Shown here: positions 1 through 9,917 of the stretch, in pieces
Numbering within the stretch: position 1 is the first letter of the stretch
Layout: each line of letters starts with the position of its first letter
From: Mannheimia cairinae
Lineage (GTDB): Bacteria; Pseudomonadota; Gammaproteobacteria; Enterobacterales; Pasteurellaceae
Assembly: GCF_028649535.1 (NCBI RefSeq)
Contig: NZ_JAQSJE010000007.1
Span: forward strand, 156,644-220,643
Length of the DNA stretch: 64,000 nt
Direction: 5' to 3'
Position numbers and translations under genes: made by a program
The notes under the pieces: model-generated
Database searches by the model: none
What the model saw: the letters and a program-made list of their open reading frames with translations, nothing else
What the model was told of the DNA's origin: nothing

Positions 1-2
1 TT

Positions 3-1463
3 GCATTGAATAATATTTCAATTTCCCTTGAAACAGGCGAAATACTTTCACTATGTGGCGAAAATGGCTCAGGCAAATCAACATTAATGAAAGTGTTATG
101 CGGTATTTATCCTTCAGGCGATTATGAAGGGGAAATCTATTTTGCTGGTGAGAAATTAATTGCTAAAAATATTAAAGATACAGAAGAAAAAGGTATTTCA
201 ATTATTCACCAAGAGCTGACATTAGTAAAAAATATGTCAGTTTTAGAAAATATGTTTTTAGGTAATGAAATTACAAGTGGCGGAATTACTGATGACAACG
301 AAATGTATCTCCGTTGCAAAACATTATTGGAACAAGTTCAGTTAGATATCGATCCGAATACAAAAGTAGGCGAGTTAGGCTTAGGGCAACAACAATTAGT
401 CGAAATTGCTAAAGCTTTAAATAAACAAGTTCGTTTATTAATTTTAGATGAACCAACCGCATCTTTAACGGAAAAAGAAACCGCTATCTTGCTAGAGTTA
501 ATTAAAGACCTACAGGCACACAATATTGCTTGTGTTTATATCTCTCATAAATTAAACGAAGTAAAAGCAATTTCTGACAATATTTGTGTGATTCGAGACG
601 GCGAGCATATCGGTACTCGTTCTGCCCAAGGTATGAGCGAAGACGATATTATCACAATGATGGTAGGGCGTGAGATTACCTCCCTTTACCCACACGAACC
701 ACACGAGATTGGCGAAGAGATTTTACGAGTAGAAAATATCACTGCGTGGCACCCAACCAACACCCATATTAAACGTGTAGATAATGCTAACTTCGTGTTA
801 AGAAAAGGCGAAATTTTAGGGGTTGCGGGCTTAGTTGGTTCGGGTAGAACTGAAATGGCACAATGTATTTTCGGATCTTATCAAGGTAAATATCAGGCTG
901 ATATTTTTCTTAATAATCAAAAAATTAAAATCAAAAATTGTGCCCAAGCGATTGATAACAATATTGTAATGGTGCCGGAAGATCGTAAAAAACACGGCAT
1001 TATTCCAATTATGGGGGTAGGTAAAAATATTACGCTTTCCTCACTACCGCAATTTTGTTTTGGTAAGAAAGTGATTAATGAACCACTTGAAGAAACCATT
1101 ATTAATCAATCTATCGCTAAACTTAAAGTTAAAACCTCTTCCCCAGAATTAGCTATTGGGCGGTTAAGTGGTGGTAATCAGCAAAAAGCTATTTTGGCTA
1201 AATGTTTATTATTAAATCCTAAAATTCTGATTTTAGATGAGCCAACACGTGGTATTGATGTGGGGGCAAAATATGAAATATATAAATTAATCAACCAGTT
1301 AGCTCAAGAAGGAATGGCGATTATTGTTATTTCTTCAGAATTACCCGAAGTTTTAGGTATTAGTGACCGAGTGCTAGTGATGCATCAAGGTAAAATCAAA
1401 GCAGACCTCATTAACGATGGTTTAACACAAGAAAAAGTAATGGAAGCTGCACTCAAGGAGTAA
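3..1463 (+). CDS. xylG: D-xylose ABC transporter ATP-binding protein XylG (5' end outside window)
   Basis: ATPase subunit that powers uptake of D-xylose at the inner membrane with permease XylH and a periplasmic binding protein XylF (not in the window). The protein is a double ABC ATPase of the sugar-import type: first Walker [10 protein letters not shown] near the start, signature LGLGQQQ, Walker [10 protein letters not shown]; the second half has signature LSGGNQQKA and Walker [13 protein letters not shown]. The second half lacks an orthodox Walker A (GLVGSGRTE), as is normal for this family. The reading frame is open to the left edge and about 25 N-terminal residues seem to be missing compared with E. 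coli XylG. xylH follows after 3 bases, so they are one operon. Confidence 0.93.
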   Translation, partial: ALNNISISLETGEILSLCGENGSGKSTLMKVLCGIYPSGDYEGEIYFAGEKLIAKNIKDTEEKGISIIHQELTLVKNMSVLENMFLGNEITSGGITDDNEMYLRCKTLLEQVQLDIDPNTKVGELGLGQQQLVEIAKALNKQVRLLILDEPTASLTEKETAILLELIKDLQAHNIACVYISHKLNEVKAISDNICVIRDGEHIGTRSAQGMSEDDIITMMVGREITSLYPHEPHEIGEEILRVENITAWHPTNTHIKRVDNANFVLRKGEILGVAGLVGSGRTEMAQCIFGSYQGKYQADIFLNNQKIKIKNCAQAIDNNIVMVPEDRKKHGIIPIMGVGKNITLSSLPQFCFGKKVINEPLEETIINQSIAKLKVKTSSPELAIGRLSGGNQQKAILAKCLLLNPKILILDEPTRGIDVGAKYEIYKLINQLAQEGMAIIVISSELPEVLGISDRVLVMHQGKIKADLINDGLTQEKVMEAALKE

Positions 1464-1466
1464 TCT

Positions 1467-2594
1467 ATGAATAAGTTAAAATCAATTAATTTACAAGTTT
1501 ATATTATGCTTATTGCGATTGTTGTCATTATGAGCTTCTTCACATTGGCAACAGATGGTGCCTATTTAAGTGCAAGAAATATTTCTAATTTATTACGCCA
1601 AACTTCCATTACCGGTATTCTTGCCATTGGTATGGTTTTTGTGATTATTTCTGCAGAAATTGATTTATCTGTCGGATCGCTTATGGGATTACTAGGCGGG
1701 TTTGCAGCAATCAGTAATGTTTGGTGGGGCTGGCCACTGCCTTTAACCATTGCGGTTACTCTTGTTTTAGGCTTAATGCTTGGTGCTTGGAGTGGCTGGT
1801 GGGTTGCTTACCAAAAAGTGCCATCTTTTATTGTAACGCTTGCTGGTATGTTAGCCTTCCGTGGAATTTTAATCGGCTTAACAAATGGTACAACTGTTGC
1901 ACCTATCAGTAATGATATGACGGTTATTGGTCAAGGCTATCTTTCAGATACTGTTGGAATGATTTTAGGTACTATTGCCATATTCTGTTTTATTGCGTGG
2001 GGTAGCTACCAACGCAAAGCAAGACAAAACCTTAATCTTACAGTTCCTGCAATTCCTAAAGAAACAGTCAAATACGGTATTGTGGCAATCTTAGTATTAG
2101 GTGCAATTTATCTGCTTAACGACTACCGTGGTGTGCCGATTCCTGTATTAATTCTTGCACTATTAGCAGTAGCAGGTACATTTCTTGCAAGAAAAACTGC
2201 CTTTGGTCGCCATATTTATGCAATCGGTGGCAATATTGATGCAGCACGTTTATCGGGTATTGCTGTTGAAAAAGTAAAATTAGCTATCTTTGCTATTAAC
2301 GGTTTATTAGTGGCGGTAGCCGGCTTAATTCTAAGCTCTCGTTTAGGTGCAGGTGCACCATCAGCAGGGCAAAACGCAGAATTAGATGCCATTGCAGCTT
2401 GTGTGATTGGCGGTGCGAGTTTAGCAGGCGGTATCGGTAGTATCTATGGAGTAGTTATCGGTGCCTTTATTATCGCCTTGTTGGATAATGGTATGAGTAT
2501 GCTAGATGTACCAACATTCTGGCAATATATCGTAAAAGGCAGCATTTTATTACTAGCAGTATGGGTAGATACTATCAGTAAAAAGAAAGCTTAA
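1467..2594 (+). CDS. xylH: D-xylose ABC transporter permease XylH
   Basis: Integral membrane permease of the ribose/xylose ABC family (BPD_transp_2); 375 residues, slightly shorter than E. coli XylH (393). Many hydrophobic segments are visible, with typical family motifs such as [12 protein letters not shown] near residue 63 and the [11 protein letters not shown] cytoplasmic loop near residue 310 that contacts the ATPase. The start ATG is 3 bases after xylG and is preceded by an AAGGAG ribosome site inside the xylG end. It is the last gene of the ABC operon: a strong terminator follows at 2663-2695. Confidence 0.93.
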   Translation: MNKLKSINLQVYIMLIAIVVIMSFFTLATDGAYLSARNISNLLRQTSITGILAIGMVFVIISAEIDLSVGSLMGLLGGFAAISNVWWGWPLPLTIAVTLVLGLMLGAWSGWWVAYQKVPSFIVTLAGMLAFRGILIGLTNGTTVAPISNDMTVIGQGYLSDTVGMILGTIAIFCFIAWGSYQRKARQNLNLTVPAIPKETVKYGIVAILVLGAIYLLNDYRGVPIPVLILALLAVAGTFLARKTAFGRHIYAIGGNIDAARLSGIAVEKVKLAIFAINGLLVAVAGLILSSRLGAGAPSAGQNAELDAIAACVIGGASLAGGIGSIYGVVIGAFIIALLDNGMSMLDVPTFWQYIVKGSILLLAVWVDTISKKKA

Positions 2595-2604
2595 TTAGGT
2601 AATT

Positions 2605-2651
2605 ACAAGCGGTTGTTTTTGGTAAAAATTTTGCAAAAAACGATCGCTTGT
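2605..2651. repeat. Inverted pair of DNA uptake signal sequences
   Basis: ACAAGCGGT at 2605-2613 faces an inverted, one-mismatch copy at 2643-2651 with AT-rich flanks. This is the uptake signal type of the Actinobacillus/Mannheimia branch. Such opposed pairs can form a hairpin; here it sits just before the xylH terminator. Confidence 0.75.
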
Positions 2652-2662
2652 TATTTTTATAG

Positions 2663-2700
2663 AAAGCATACCTTTAAATTATAAAGGTATGCTTTTTTTA
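2663..2700 (+). terminator. Rho-independent terminator after xylH
   Basis: A perfect 13-bp stem (AAAGCATACCTTT at 2663-2675 with its complement at 2683-2695), 7-nt loop, then a run of T. It separates the ABC operon from xylE. Confidence 0.9.
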
Positions 2701-2731
2701 TCTACTTGATTTTATTGTTTTTTTATAATTT

Positions 2732-2747
2732 TGTGGCATAGATCACA
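2732..2747. promoter_or_regulatory. Putative CRP site upstream of xylE
   Basis: TGTGGCATAGATCACA matches the CRP consensus TGTGA-N6-TCACA with a single mismatch. It lies about 100 bp upstream of the xylE start, as expected for a catabolite-controlled sugar gene. Binding is inferred. Confidence 0.65.
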
Positions 2748-2791
2748 AAAACTAAAAAACGTAATAGCATAAAAAATTATGGTAATTGAAT

Positions 2792-2821
2792 AATACTCCA
2801 TTTTATGAAGAATACTTCATT
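2792..2821. promoter_or_regulatory. Candidate XylR operator before xylE
   Basis: Two direct copies of AATACTYCATT (2792-2802 and 2811-2821) start 19 bp apart, and the second copy is also half of a perfect inverted repeat ATGAAG-AATA-CTTCAT (2805-2820). AraC-family activators such as XylR bind direct repeats of roughly this spacing, so this is a reasonable operator, but it is inferred from position only. Confidence 0.4.
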
Positions 2822-2848
2822 GTAATTATATGATTAAAGGAAATTGTG

Positions 2849-4291
2849 ATGCCTCAAAAAATGAATTTATATGTTATTTGTGTAACATTAGTAGCCACAT
2901 TAGGTGGTTTATTATTTGGATATGATACGGCTGTGATTTCTGGCACAGTTGCCTCTCTTGATGTTGTATTTATTCAACCTAAAGGTTTACCAGAAATCTC
3001 GGCAAATTCTTTACTCGGGTTTACTGTCGCTAGTGCATTAATTGGTTGTATTATCGGTGGGTTCTGTGGTGGTTATCTAAGTAGCCGTTATGGACGGAAA
3101 AATGCACTTATTATTGCTGCTATTTTATTCTTAATTTCTGCTATTGGCTCTGCTTACCCAGAATTGGGCTTAAAAGATGTTGAAGACTCAGAAAGTATTC
3201 CATATTACCTTAGTAACTTTATCACTGAATTCGTAACTTATAGAATTATTGGTGGTATAGGTGTGGGTATTGCCTCAATGGTATCGCCAATGTATATCGC
3301 TGAAATTGCACCAGCAAATGTACGTGGAAAAATGGTTTCATTTAACCAATTTGCAATTATTGCAGGTCAATTATTAGTTTATTTCGTGAACTATTTCATT
3401 GCATTAAGTGGTGATAATACGTGGCTAAACACAATCGGTTGGCGTTATATGTTTTTGTCAGAAACAGTACCTGCTACACTATTTTTAGTTTTACTTTTAT
3501 TTGTTCCAGAAAGCCCTCGCTGGTTAGTCTTGAAAAATAAATTACAACAAGCAGAAGCCGTATTAAAACGCTTATTAGGGGCTGAATCAGGTCAGTTAGA
3601 ATTACAAAATATCAAATCTTCATTAGCCCAAAGAAGCACAGTTAAAGCACCGCTATTTGCTTTTGGAGTTGGTGTGATTGTTATCGGGATAATGCTATCT
3701 GTTTTCCAGCAGTTTGTTGGGATTAATGTTGCACTCTATTATGCACCTGAAGTTTTTAAATCATTAGGTGCAAGCACGGAAACAGCATTATTACAAACCA
3801 TTATTATGGGAGCGATTAATCTTTCTTTTACCACTATTGCGATTTTTACTGTAGATAAATACGGCAGAAAACCATTACAAATCTTAGGCGCGTTAGGTAT
3901 GGCTATCGGAATGTTTATTCTAGGTACTGCATTTTATGCTAGGCTCTCTGGTACTATCGCCTTAACAGGAATGTTATTTTATATTGCTGCATTTGCTATT
4001 TCTTGGGGGCCAGTCTGCTGGGTATTATTAGCTGAAATCTTCCCAAATGCTATTCGTAGCCAAGCATTAGCGATTGCAGTTGCTGCACAATGGATTGCAA
4101 ACTATCTTGTTTCTTGGACATTCCCAATGATGGATAAAAGCTCTTATTTACTGGAACATTTTAATCACGGCTTTGCTTATTGGGTTTATGGGATAATGAG
4201 TGTATTGGCAGCACTATTTGTGTGGAAATTTGTGCCAGAAACTAAAGGTAAATCTTTAGAAGAACTTGAATTACTTTGGAAGAAAAAATAA
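2849..4291 (+). CDS. xylE: D-xylose/H+ symporter XylE
   Basis: Major-facilitator sugar porter that imports D-xylose with a proton; 480 residues. Family motifs seen: GGLLFGYDTAVISGT in TM1, RYGRKNA after TM2 (A-motif), PMYIAEIAPANVRG, PESPRWL at the central loop, QQFVGINVALYY in TM7, DKYGRKPLQ and the C-terminal PETKGKSLEE. Similarity to E. coli XylE runs over the full length. I chose ATG 2849 because AAAGGA lies 8 bases upstream; a GTG one codon earlier is too close. The aldo/keto reductase gene follows after 24 bases, so the two are probably co-transcribed. The window thus has both the high-affinity ABC importer and the proton symporter for one sugar. Confidence 0.93.
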   Translation: MPQKMNLYVICVTLVATLGGLLFGYDTAVISGTVASLDVVFIQPKGLPEISANSLLGFTVASALIGCIIGGFCGGYLSSRYGRKNALIIAAILFLISAIGSAYPELGLKDVEDSESIPYYLSNFITEFVTYRIIGGIGVGIASMVSPMYIAEIAPANVRGKMVSFNQFAIIAGQLLVYFVNYFIALSGDNTWLNTIGWRYMFLSETVPATLFLVLLLFVPESPRWLVLKNKLQQAEAVLKRLLGAESGQLELQNIKSSLAQRSTVKAPLFAFGVGVIVIGIMLSVFQQFVGINVALYYAPEVFKSLGASTETALLQTIIMGAINLSFTTIAIFTVDKYGRKPLQILGALGMAIGMFILGTAFYARLSGTIALTGMLFYIAAFAISWGPVCWVLLAEIFPNAIRSQALAIAVAAQWIANYLVSWTFPMMDKSSYLLEHFNHGFAYWVYGIMSVLAALFVWKFVPETKGKSLEELELLWKKK

Positions 4292-4315
4292 CCCTCACTC
4301 TAAACGGAGATAACT

Positions 4316-5296
4316 ATGAAACAACGTCGATTTGGTAAAACCAACAAAATGGTTTCAGAAATAGGTTTAGGCACTTGGCAGCTTGGTACAAAATGGGGAG
4401 ATCCATTTAATCACCAAGAAGCAATGGCTATTTTAGAAATGGCATATGAGCAAGATATCAATTTTTTAGATACTGCCGATGTTTATAACAATGGTCAAAG
4501 TGAGCAGTCGATTGGCGAAATCTTGAAAAAATACCCTGACTTCTTTTACGTTACAACCAAATGTGGGCGGGCATTAAACCCTCATACTGCGGAAATGTAC
4601 ACGCCACAGGCTATTGAGAAGTTTGTTGAAGGGAGTTTAAAGCGTCTTGATACGGAAAAGCTAGATCTTATTTTATTACACTGCCCACCAACTTCCGTTT
4701 ATCGTAACGATGAAATTTTTAGCAAGTTAGAGCAACTCAAAACGGCTGGCAAATTAATTGATTATGGTGTGAGTATCGAAACTGTTGAGGAAGGGCTTTT
4801 GGCAATGGAATATGATATTGCTGCAATGGAAGTTATCTTCAATATGTTCCGCCTAAAACCCTTAGATCAGCTTTTCCCAACTGCTAAACAAAAAGATGTT
4901 GGCATTATCGCACGAGTGCCATTAGCAAGTGGTTTATTAACGGGCAGATACAATGCGAATACTGTTTTTGGTAAAGATGATCATCGTACTTTTAACCGCC
5001 AAGGCGAAGCTTTTGATAAAGGGGAAACTTTCTCAGGTGTGGATTACCAACTTGGGCTTCAAGCTGTAGAAGAGCTAAAAGCACTGTTTGGTACGGAAGA
5101 TCTGATTCCTTATGCATTACGTTGGGTGTTGATGCACGATGCTGTCAGCACAGTGATTCCAGGGGCAAGTAAAGTTTCTCAAGTGGTGAGCAATGCTGCA
5201 GTAGATACTTTCCCTGAATTAACGCAAGCACAAATGCAGAAAGTTGAAGAAATTTATAATCGCTTAATTCGCCCAAGTGTTCACCATTTATGGTAG
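4316..5296 (+). CDS. Aldo/keto reductase
   Basis: NAD(P)H-dependent oxidoreductase of the AKR superfamily, 326 residues, a single TIM-barrel domain. The tetrad residues are visible: Asp in LDTADVYNNGQSEQ (about residue 53), the Tyr of VYNNG, Lys in VTTKCG and His in LILLHCPP. The C-terminal cofactor signature VIPGASKVSQV is present. It is preceded by AACGGAGATAA and follows xylE closely, ending at a terminator. The location inside a xylose locus suggests a role in sugar metabolism (for example a pentose or mutarotase-like side reaction), but the substrate cannot be read from the sequence. Confidence 0.85.
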   Translation: MKQRRFGKTNKMVSEIGLGTWQLGTKWGDPFNHQEAMAILEMAYEQDINFLDTADVYNNGQSEQSIGEILKKYPDFFYVTTKCGRALNPHTAEMYTPQAIEKFVEGSLKRLDTEKLDLILLHCPPTSVYRNDEIFSKLEQLKTAGKLIDYGVSIETVEEGLLAMEYDIAAMEVIFNMFRLKPLDQLFPTAKQKDVGIIARVPLASGLLTGRYNANTVFGKDDHRTFNRQGEAFDKGETFSGVDYQLGLQAVEELKALFGTEDLIPYALRWVLMHDAVSTVIPGASKVSQVVSNAAVDTFPELTQAQMQKVEEIYNRLIRPSVHHLW

Positions 5297-5308
5297 TGTA
5301 AATATCTT

Positions 5309-5335
5309 AAAGCCACGAGTTTTCGTGGCTTTTGC
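5309..5335 (+). terminator. Terminator after the aldo/keto reductase gene
   Basis: AAAGCCACGA (5309-5318) pairs with TCGTGGCTTT (5323-5332) with a 4-nt loop, followed by T. It ends the xylE-AKR transcript. Confidence 0.85.
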
Positions 5336-5380
5336 TTGTTCTCTCGTTTTGTTTTATAGTATCAAACAATGGAGGGAGCA

Positions 5381-6541
5381 ATGGTAGAACAATATTATAA
5401 AATCGCCCTACTTTTTAATGCGAATAAAATTTATGACCGTGGTGTAATGCAAGGCATTGGGCAGTTTATTCAAGCCTCTCAATGCTCTTGGGATATTTTT
5501 GTTGAAGATGATTTCGTCTATCACAAAAACACGATTGAAAGCCTTTCTATTGATGGTGTGATTGCCGATTTTGATGATCCAGAAACAGTTGAATTGCTAA
5601 AAGATATTAACGTTCCTACTGTTGCTGTCGGTGGTTCATACCAAAATCCTGATTATTATCCAAACCTTCCTTATGTCGCTACCGATAATTACGCATTAGT
5701 AGAAACTGCCTTTTTACACCTAAAGAAAAAGGGCATTAATCAATTTGCATTTTATGGCTACCCGGCTGAAACAGAAAAGCACTGGGCGCTAGAACGGCAA
5801 AACGCTTTTATTCAGTTAATGGAAAAATATGAGCATACACCTAATTGCTATATTGGTGAGAAAGTTCATTCAGATAACTGGGTAGAACTACAAACAAAAT
5901 TAGGTGAGTGGCTACAAACATTACCCCCTCATACTGGGATAATTGCAGTAACCGATGCTCGAGCCAGACATTTATTACAAACTTGTGAGCATTTAAAAAT
6001 TGCCGTACCTGAACAACTTTGCGTGATTGGTATTGATAACGAAGAGCTTATTCAATATCTATCTCGAATTTCCCTTTCTTCTGTAACGCAAGGCACCTCA
6101 CAAATCGGCTATCACGCAGCCAAGTTGCTACATCGTAAATTAAATAATTTGCCCGTTTCGCAAAAGCCGATATTAATTCCACCACTCAAAGTGGAAGAAC
6201 GTCGATCAACCGATTACCGTTCACTACAAGACCCAGCCGTTATTCAAGCGATGCACTTTATTCGCCACCGAGCCTGCCAAGGGATTAAGGTAGAACAAGT
6301 GCTTGACCATTTACGCATTTCTCGCTCAAATTTAGAGCAACGTTTTAAAGATGAAATGAATAAAACCATTCATCAGGTCATCCACGAAGAAAAACTCGCT
6401 CGAGCAAAATATATGCTCAAATTTACGGATATTCCAACCCAAGAAATAGCAAGCGTATGTGGTTATCCCTCTTTGCAATATTTCTATGCGGTATTTAAAA
6501 AAGAGTTTGGTAAAACACCAAAAGAGTTTAGGGAAGAGTAG
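5381..6541 (+). CDS. xylR: Xylose operon activator XylR (AraC family)
   Basis: D-xylose-responsive transcription activator, 386 residues, matching E. coli XylR (392) from end to end. The N-terminal two thirds is a periplasmic-binding-protein-like sensor (for example IATDNYALVE-type segment and TGIIAVTDARARH, CVIGIDNEELIQYLSR). The C-terminal ~100 residues carry the double helix-turn-helix AraC domain, with GYPSLQYFYAVFKKEFGKTPKEFRE at the end. ATG 5381 is chosen because GGAGGGA lies directly upstream (5371-5377); an in-frame ATG at 5369 would place that site inside the gene. It is expected to act on xylFGH and xylE. Confidence 0.93.
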   Translation: MVEQYYKIALLFNANKIYDRGVMQGIGQFIQASQCSWDIFVEDDFVYHKNTIESLSIDGVIADFDDPETVELLKDINVPTVAVGGSYQNPDYYPNLPYVATDNYALVETAFLHLKKKGINQFAFYGYPAETEKHWALERQNAFIQLMEKYEHTPNCYIGEKVHSDNWVELQTKLGEWLQTLPPHTGIIAVTDARARHLLQTCEHLKIAVPEQLCVIGIDNEELIQYLSRISLSSVTQGTSQIGYHAAKLLHRKLNNLPVSQKPILIPPLKVEERRSTDYRSLQDPAVIQAMHFIRHRACQGIKVEQVLDHLRISRSNLEQRFKDEMNKTIHQVIHEEKLARAKYMLKFTDIPTQEIASVCGYPSLQYFYAVFKKEFGKTPKEFREE

Positions 6542-6547
6542 TAAAAG

Positions 6548-6593
6548 CAAGCGGTCTATTTCGTGCAAAGTTTTGCAAAAATTAGACCGCTTG
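6548..6593. terminator. Inverted uptake-signal pair acting as a terminator between xylR and hldD
   Basis: CAAGCGGTCTA (6548-6558) and its inverted copy TAGACCGCTTG (6583-6593) give an 11-bp stem. It lies between the convergent ends of xylR and hldD, so it can serve both strands. Confidence 0.7.
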
Positions 6594-6616
6594 TATTGAT
6601 TAAGAAACGTATTGTC

Positions 6617-7546
6617 TTAGTTGCGATTTAACCACGCCATATACTCCGCCGTGCCTTCTGCTACCGTTTTAAACTCGCCTGTGTAGCCAGCTGCTCTTAA
6701 GTTAGTTAAGTCTGCTTGAGTGAAGGTTTGGTAGCGAGATTTTAAATGATCTGGAAATGGAATCGTTTCAATTTCACCTCTTCCGTGGTATTTAATTACC
6801 GCATTTGCCACTTCTTGGAACGATTCTGCTTTACCTGTTCCAAGATTGAAAATACCTGACACCCCATTTTGCCACGCCCATAAGTTTACTTTTGCCACAT
6901 CTTCCACATAGACAAAATCACGTAAGAATTGCTCTGAACCTGCAAATAATTTTGGGTTTTCGCCTTTTAACATTTGATTGTTTAGGTGGAATGCCACACT
7001 TGCCATTGAGCCTTTGTGTTGTTCACGTGGGCCGTAAACATTGAAATATTTAAAGCCACATACCGGTGAATCTGCTTCTGGCAGAATACGACGCACATAT
7101 TCATCAAATAAGAATTTTGAATAACCATAAGCATTAAGCGGGCCTTCAAATTCACGTTTTTCGATAAAGTTGTCAGAACGTCCGCCATAGGTGGCAGCAC
7201 TTGAGGCATAGAAGAATGGAATTTGGCGATCTAAACAGAAGTGCAATAACTCTTTTGAATATTCATAGTTGTTTTGCATTAAATATTTGCCATCCCATTC
7301 TGTCGTAGCAGAGCAAGCACCTTCGTGGAATACGGCATCAATTTTGCCAAAATCATCGCCTGCAATAATAGAAGCGATGAAATCTTCTTTATCACAGTAA
7401 TCTGCAATGTCTAAATCCACTAAGTTGATGAATTTTTCCCCATTTTTTAGGTTGTCTACCACCAAAATATCTTTACGGCCAATTTCATTTAATGCTTTTA
7501 CAATATTGGCTCCGATCATACCAGCGCCGCCAGTTACGATAATCAT
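6617..7546 (-). CDS. hldD: ADP-L-glycero-D-manno-heptose 6-epimerase
   Basis: Extended SDR epimerase that converts ADP-D-glycero- to ADP-L-glycero-manno-heptose, the last step before heptose is added to the LPS inner core. 309 residues, full length. N-terminal nucleotide motif GGAGMIGAN, catalytic YxxxK seen as YGYSK near residue 140, the family segment VDNLKNG near residue 35 and a C-terminal AEYMAWL. It is read leftwards; the def gene upstream ends in its own terminator, so hldD probably has its own promoter in 7547-7606, which I could not define. Confidence 0.93.
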   Translation of the reverse strand: MIIVTGGAGMIGANIVKALNEIGRKDILVVDNLKNGEKFINLVDLDIADYCDKEDFIASIIAGDDFGKIDAVFHEGACSATTEWDGKYLMQNNYEYSKELLHFCLDRQIPFFYASSAATYGGRSDNFIEKREFEGPLNAYGYSKFLFDEYVRRILPEADSPVCGFKYFNVYGPREQHKGSMASVAFHLNNQMLKGENPKLFAGSEQFLRDFVYVEDVAKVNLWAWQNGVSGIFNLGTGKAESFQEVANAVIKYHGRGEIETIPFPDHLKSRYQTFTQADLTNLRAAGYTGEFKTVAEGTAEYMAWLNRN

Positions 7547-7606
7547 CTCTGTTTCCTCATTTAAAAAAATTAGCTTTATTATCGGTTTTTATAGCTTGAA
7601 GTGCAA

Positions 7607-7632
7607 TAAAAAGCCCCACGAAAAGTGGGGCT
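7607..7632 (-). terminator. Terminator after def
   Basis: Read on the minus strand, AGCCCCAC pairs with GTGGGGCT (7612-7619 and 7625-7632) with a 5-nt loop and is followed by five T (7611-7607). Confidence 0.85.
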
Positions 7633-7643
7633 CAACTAAAATG

Positions 7644-8156
7644 TTATTTTGCTCTCGCAATCTGTTTTTTCAGCTTTTGCATTTTTTCTTTAATGCGTTG
7701 GCGTTTGAGAGCTGAAATATGATCCACAAAAAGCACACCGTTTAGGTGGTCAATTTCGTGTTGAATGCAGATTGCAAATAAGCCGTCGGCTTCAAAAATA
7801 ATCTCTTCGCCTTGGCGGTTTAGGGCTTTGACTTTCACTTTCTCTTTGCGTGGCACTAATGCTCTATGCCCCGGAATAGATAAGCAACCCTCTTCAATAC
7901 CAGTTTCGCCACTGCTTTCTAAAATTTCAGGGTTAATTAACACTACTTGGTTGGTTTTATCGCCCTCAATATCAATCGTAATTACACGTTTTAACACCGC
8001 CACTTGAGGAGCAGCCAGCCCGATGCCTTCGTGTTCATACATTGTGTCAAACATATCATCGATAAAACGATTTAATTCTTCATCAACCTGCGTAACAGGC
8101 GAACATACTGTTGCTAACCCTTCATCTGGGTAAAGTACAACATCTAATACTGCCAT
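7644..8156 (-). CDS. def: Peptide deformylase
   Basis: Removes the formyl group from the N-terminal methionine of new proteins; Fe/Zn hydrolase, 170 residues. All three family motifs are present: GIGLAAPQV (near residue 45), EGCLS (metal Cys, near 90) and HEIDHLNG (metal His pair and catalytic Glu, near 135). In many gammaproteobacteria def is followed by fmt and lies next to dprA; here dprA is divergent and 88 bp away and fmt is absent. Confidence 0.95.
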   Translation of the reverse strand: MAVLDVVLYPDEGLATVCSPVTQVDEELNRFIDDMFDTMYEHEGIGLAAPQVAVLKRVITIDIEGDKTNQVVLINPEILESSGETGIEEGCLSIPGHRALVPRKEKVKVKALNRQGEEIIFEADGLFAICIQHEIDHLNGVLFVDHISALKRQRIKEKMQKLKKQIARAK

Positions 8157-8243
8157 TTTTGTGATCTCTCTCGAAAAGTTTAAAAAATTCGTTTGGCTAT
8201 TCTAAACGTTTTCTTATTATTAGGGAAATGTTGAGGGGAAAAA

Positions 8244-9383
8244 ATGGATTATCACTATAATTTATTACGGCTATTGCAAGTGCCACAGTTTGGGGCACAA
8301 CGTATTGGCCGATTATTATCGGAAGTCGATTTTTCACAGTTTTGTGATTACGATAAATTGCAATTAAAGCAAATGGGCTGGAATGAAAAGCAGATTCAGC
8401 GTTGGTTTAGTCCGAATAAATTATGGATTGAGCAGGCACTCACTTGGGCGGAGCAACCTAATCAACAGATTGTGAGTCTATTTGATGAGCAATATCCATT
8501 TTTACTTCGCCAAATTTCAACGGCTCCCCCTATTTTATTTGTGAAAGGGAGCGTAGAAAGTCTGTCGTTACCTCAAATTGCGATTGTGGGGAGCCGTGAT
8601 TATTCCCCTTATGGCGAATATTGGGCGGGGCAGTTTGCCGCCGATTTAACTCGGCACAATATCACTGTGACCAGTGGTTTAGCGATAGGCATTGACGGTT
8701 TTGCTCATCAGAAAGTTGTTGCGGAGGAAGGAAAGACTATTGCGGTATTAGGCAGTGGACTAAACCAAATTTACCCTGCACGACATAAAAAACTTGCTGA
8801 GCAAATTATTGCCTGCGGTGGGGCGTTGGTGTCTGAATTTTTGCCGAACCAACCGCCTGTTGCTGAAAATTTCCCTCGCCGAAACCGTATTATTAGCGGT
8901 TTGTCTTTAGGCACTTTAGTCATTGAAGCGACAGTAAATAGTGGCTCACTTATTACCGCTCGCTATGCGTTAGAGCAAGGGCGAGAAGTGTTTGCATTAC
9001 CCAATGCGGTACAAAACCCCTATGCTCAAGGTTGCCATAAATTGATTAAAGAAGGGGCTTTATTGGTTGAGCGAGTGGAGGATATGTTAGAGGCGATTGC
9101 CTACCAAACTCAGCCTCTGCAAATTGCATTGTTTAATGATGTGAAAGAGAAAATTCCCCATTCTACACAAGCGGCCAAAAAAACAGAAAATGTTGCAAAA
9201 AGTTTGCCAAATTTAACCGCTTGCCAGCTGCAAATTTATCAGAAAATCAGTTTAGAACCTATTTCGGTAGATGATTTGTCTAAGGCAAGCCAACTTTCAG
9301 TTGAGATGCTTTTAGTCGAATTACTTAGCTTGGAATTATCCGGCGTTGTTAAACAAGTCAGTGGTGGTTATGTGCTAAATTAA
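8244..9383 (+). CDS. dprA: DNA-processing protein DprA
   Basis: Binds incoming single-stranded DNA during natural transformation and loads RecA. 379 residues: an N-terminal helical region, then the Rossmann-like DprA domain with VGSRDYSPYG, SGLAIGIDGFAHQ, GSGLNQIYPARH and NFPRRNRIISGLS, and a C-terminal winged-helix part (about residues 310-379). GAGGGG sits 6 bases before the ATG. Next to the many uptake signals in this window it supports a naturally competent host. I saw no clear CRP-S competence site in the short upstream region. Confidence 0.93.
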   Translation: MDYHYNLLRLLQVPQFGAQRIGRLLSEVDFSQFCDYDKLQLKQMGWNEKQIQRWFSPNKLWIEQALTWAEQPNQQIVSLFDEQYPFLLRQISTAPPILFVKGSVESLSLPQIAIVGSRDYSPYGEYWAGQFAADLTRHNITVTSGLAIGIDGFAHQKVVAEEGKTIAVLGSGLNQIYPARHKKLAEQIIACGGALVSEFLPNQPPVAENFPRRNRIISGLSLGTLVIEATVNSGSLITARYALEQGREVFALPNAVQNPYAQGCHKLIKEGALLVERVEDMLEAIAYQTQPLQIALFNDVKEKIPHSTQAAKKTENVAKSLPNLTACQLQIYQKISLEPISVDDLSKASQLSVEMLLVELLSLELSGVVKQVSGGYVLN

Positions 9384-9505
9384 GGTGCCACAAAATAAAT
9401 TTAGCGAAAATTGACAAAAGATCGTGGCAACTTTTGTAGAAAATGATAGAATTTAACGCTTTAAAAATAAATGTTCGATTTTTTTATTCATTTTTTAGGT
9501 TATAT

Positions 9506-9916
9506 ATGGCTACTGAGATTAAAACAAAAACCCTTGAGCAAGTAGAAAAAGGGGGCAAAAGTAAAGGTGTTAATACAGCATTATGGGTGATGGCTGTTGT
9601 ATTATTAACCGTTGCTGCGGTCGGTAATGCTTATTTCTCATCACACTTTTCATTGATTGTTCGAGTGCTTTTATTAGTGGTTTTACTCGTTGGTGCAGTG
9701 GCATTGGCTGCTGTGACAAACCAAGGTCAAAAAGCAATTCATTTTATGAAAGACTCTCGTACAGAGTTGCGTAAGATTATTTGGCCGACTCGCCCAGAAG
9801 CAACGCAAACAACATTGATTGTGCTTGCGGTGTGTGTGGTAGTGGCATTAGTGTTATGGGGTATCGACTCAATTATTGTGGCACTAATTACATTTTTAAC
9901 AAATTTAAGGTTCTAA
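9506..9916 (+). CDS. secE: Preprotein translocase subunit SecE
   Basis: Small essential membrane subunit of the SecYEG channel. 136 residues from ATG 9506; an upstream ATG at 9443 would add 21 residues that do not resemble SecE. Three hydrophobic segments (about residues 22-40, 46-66 and 108-130), with the conserved cytoplasmic motif [17 protein letters not shown] before the last one. Gammaproteobacterial SecE has this three-segment form. nusG starts one base after its stop. Confidence 0.93.
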   Translation: MATEIKTKTLEQVEKGGKSKGVNTALWVMAVVLLTVAAVGNAYFSSHFSLIVRVLLLVVLLVGAVALAAVTNQGQKAIHFMKDSRTELRKIIWPTRPEATQTTLIVLAVCVVVALVLWGIDSIIVALITFLTNLRF

Positions 9917-9917
9917 A

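Noticed and set aside
8161-8243. CRP-S/Sxy competence site before dprA
   Set aside because: No TGCGA-N6-TCGCA-like sequence is present in the short gap.
9443-9505. Upstream ATG for secE
   Set aside because: The extra 21 residues do not match SecE, whose start MATEIKTK at 9506 fits the family length.
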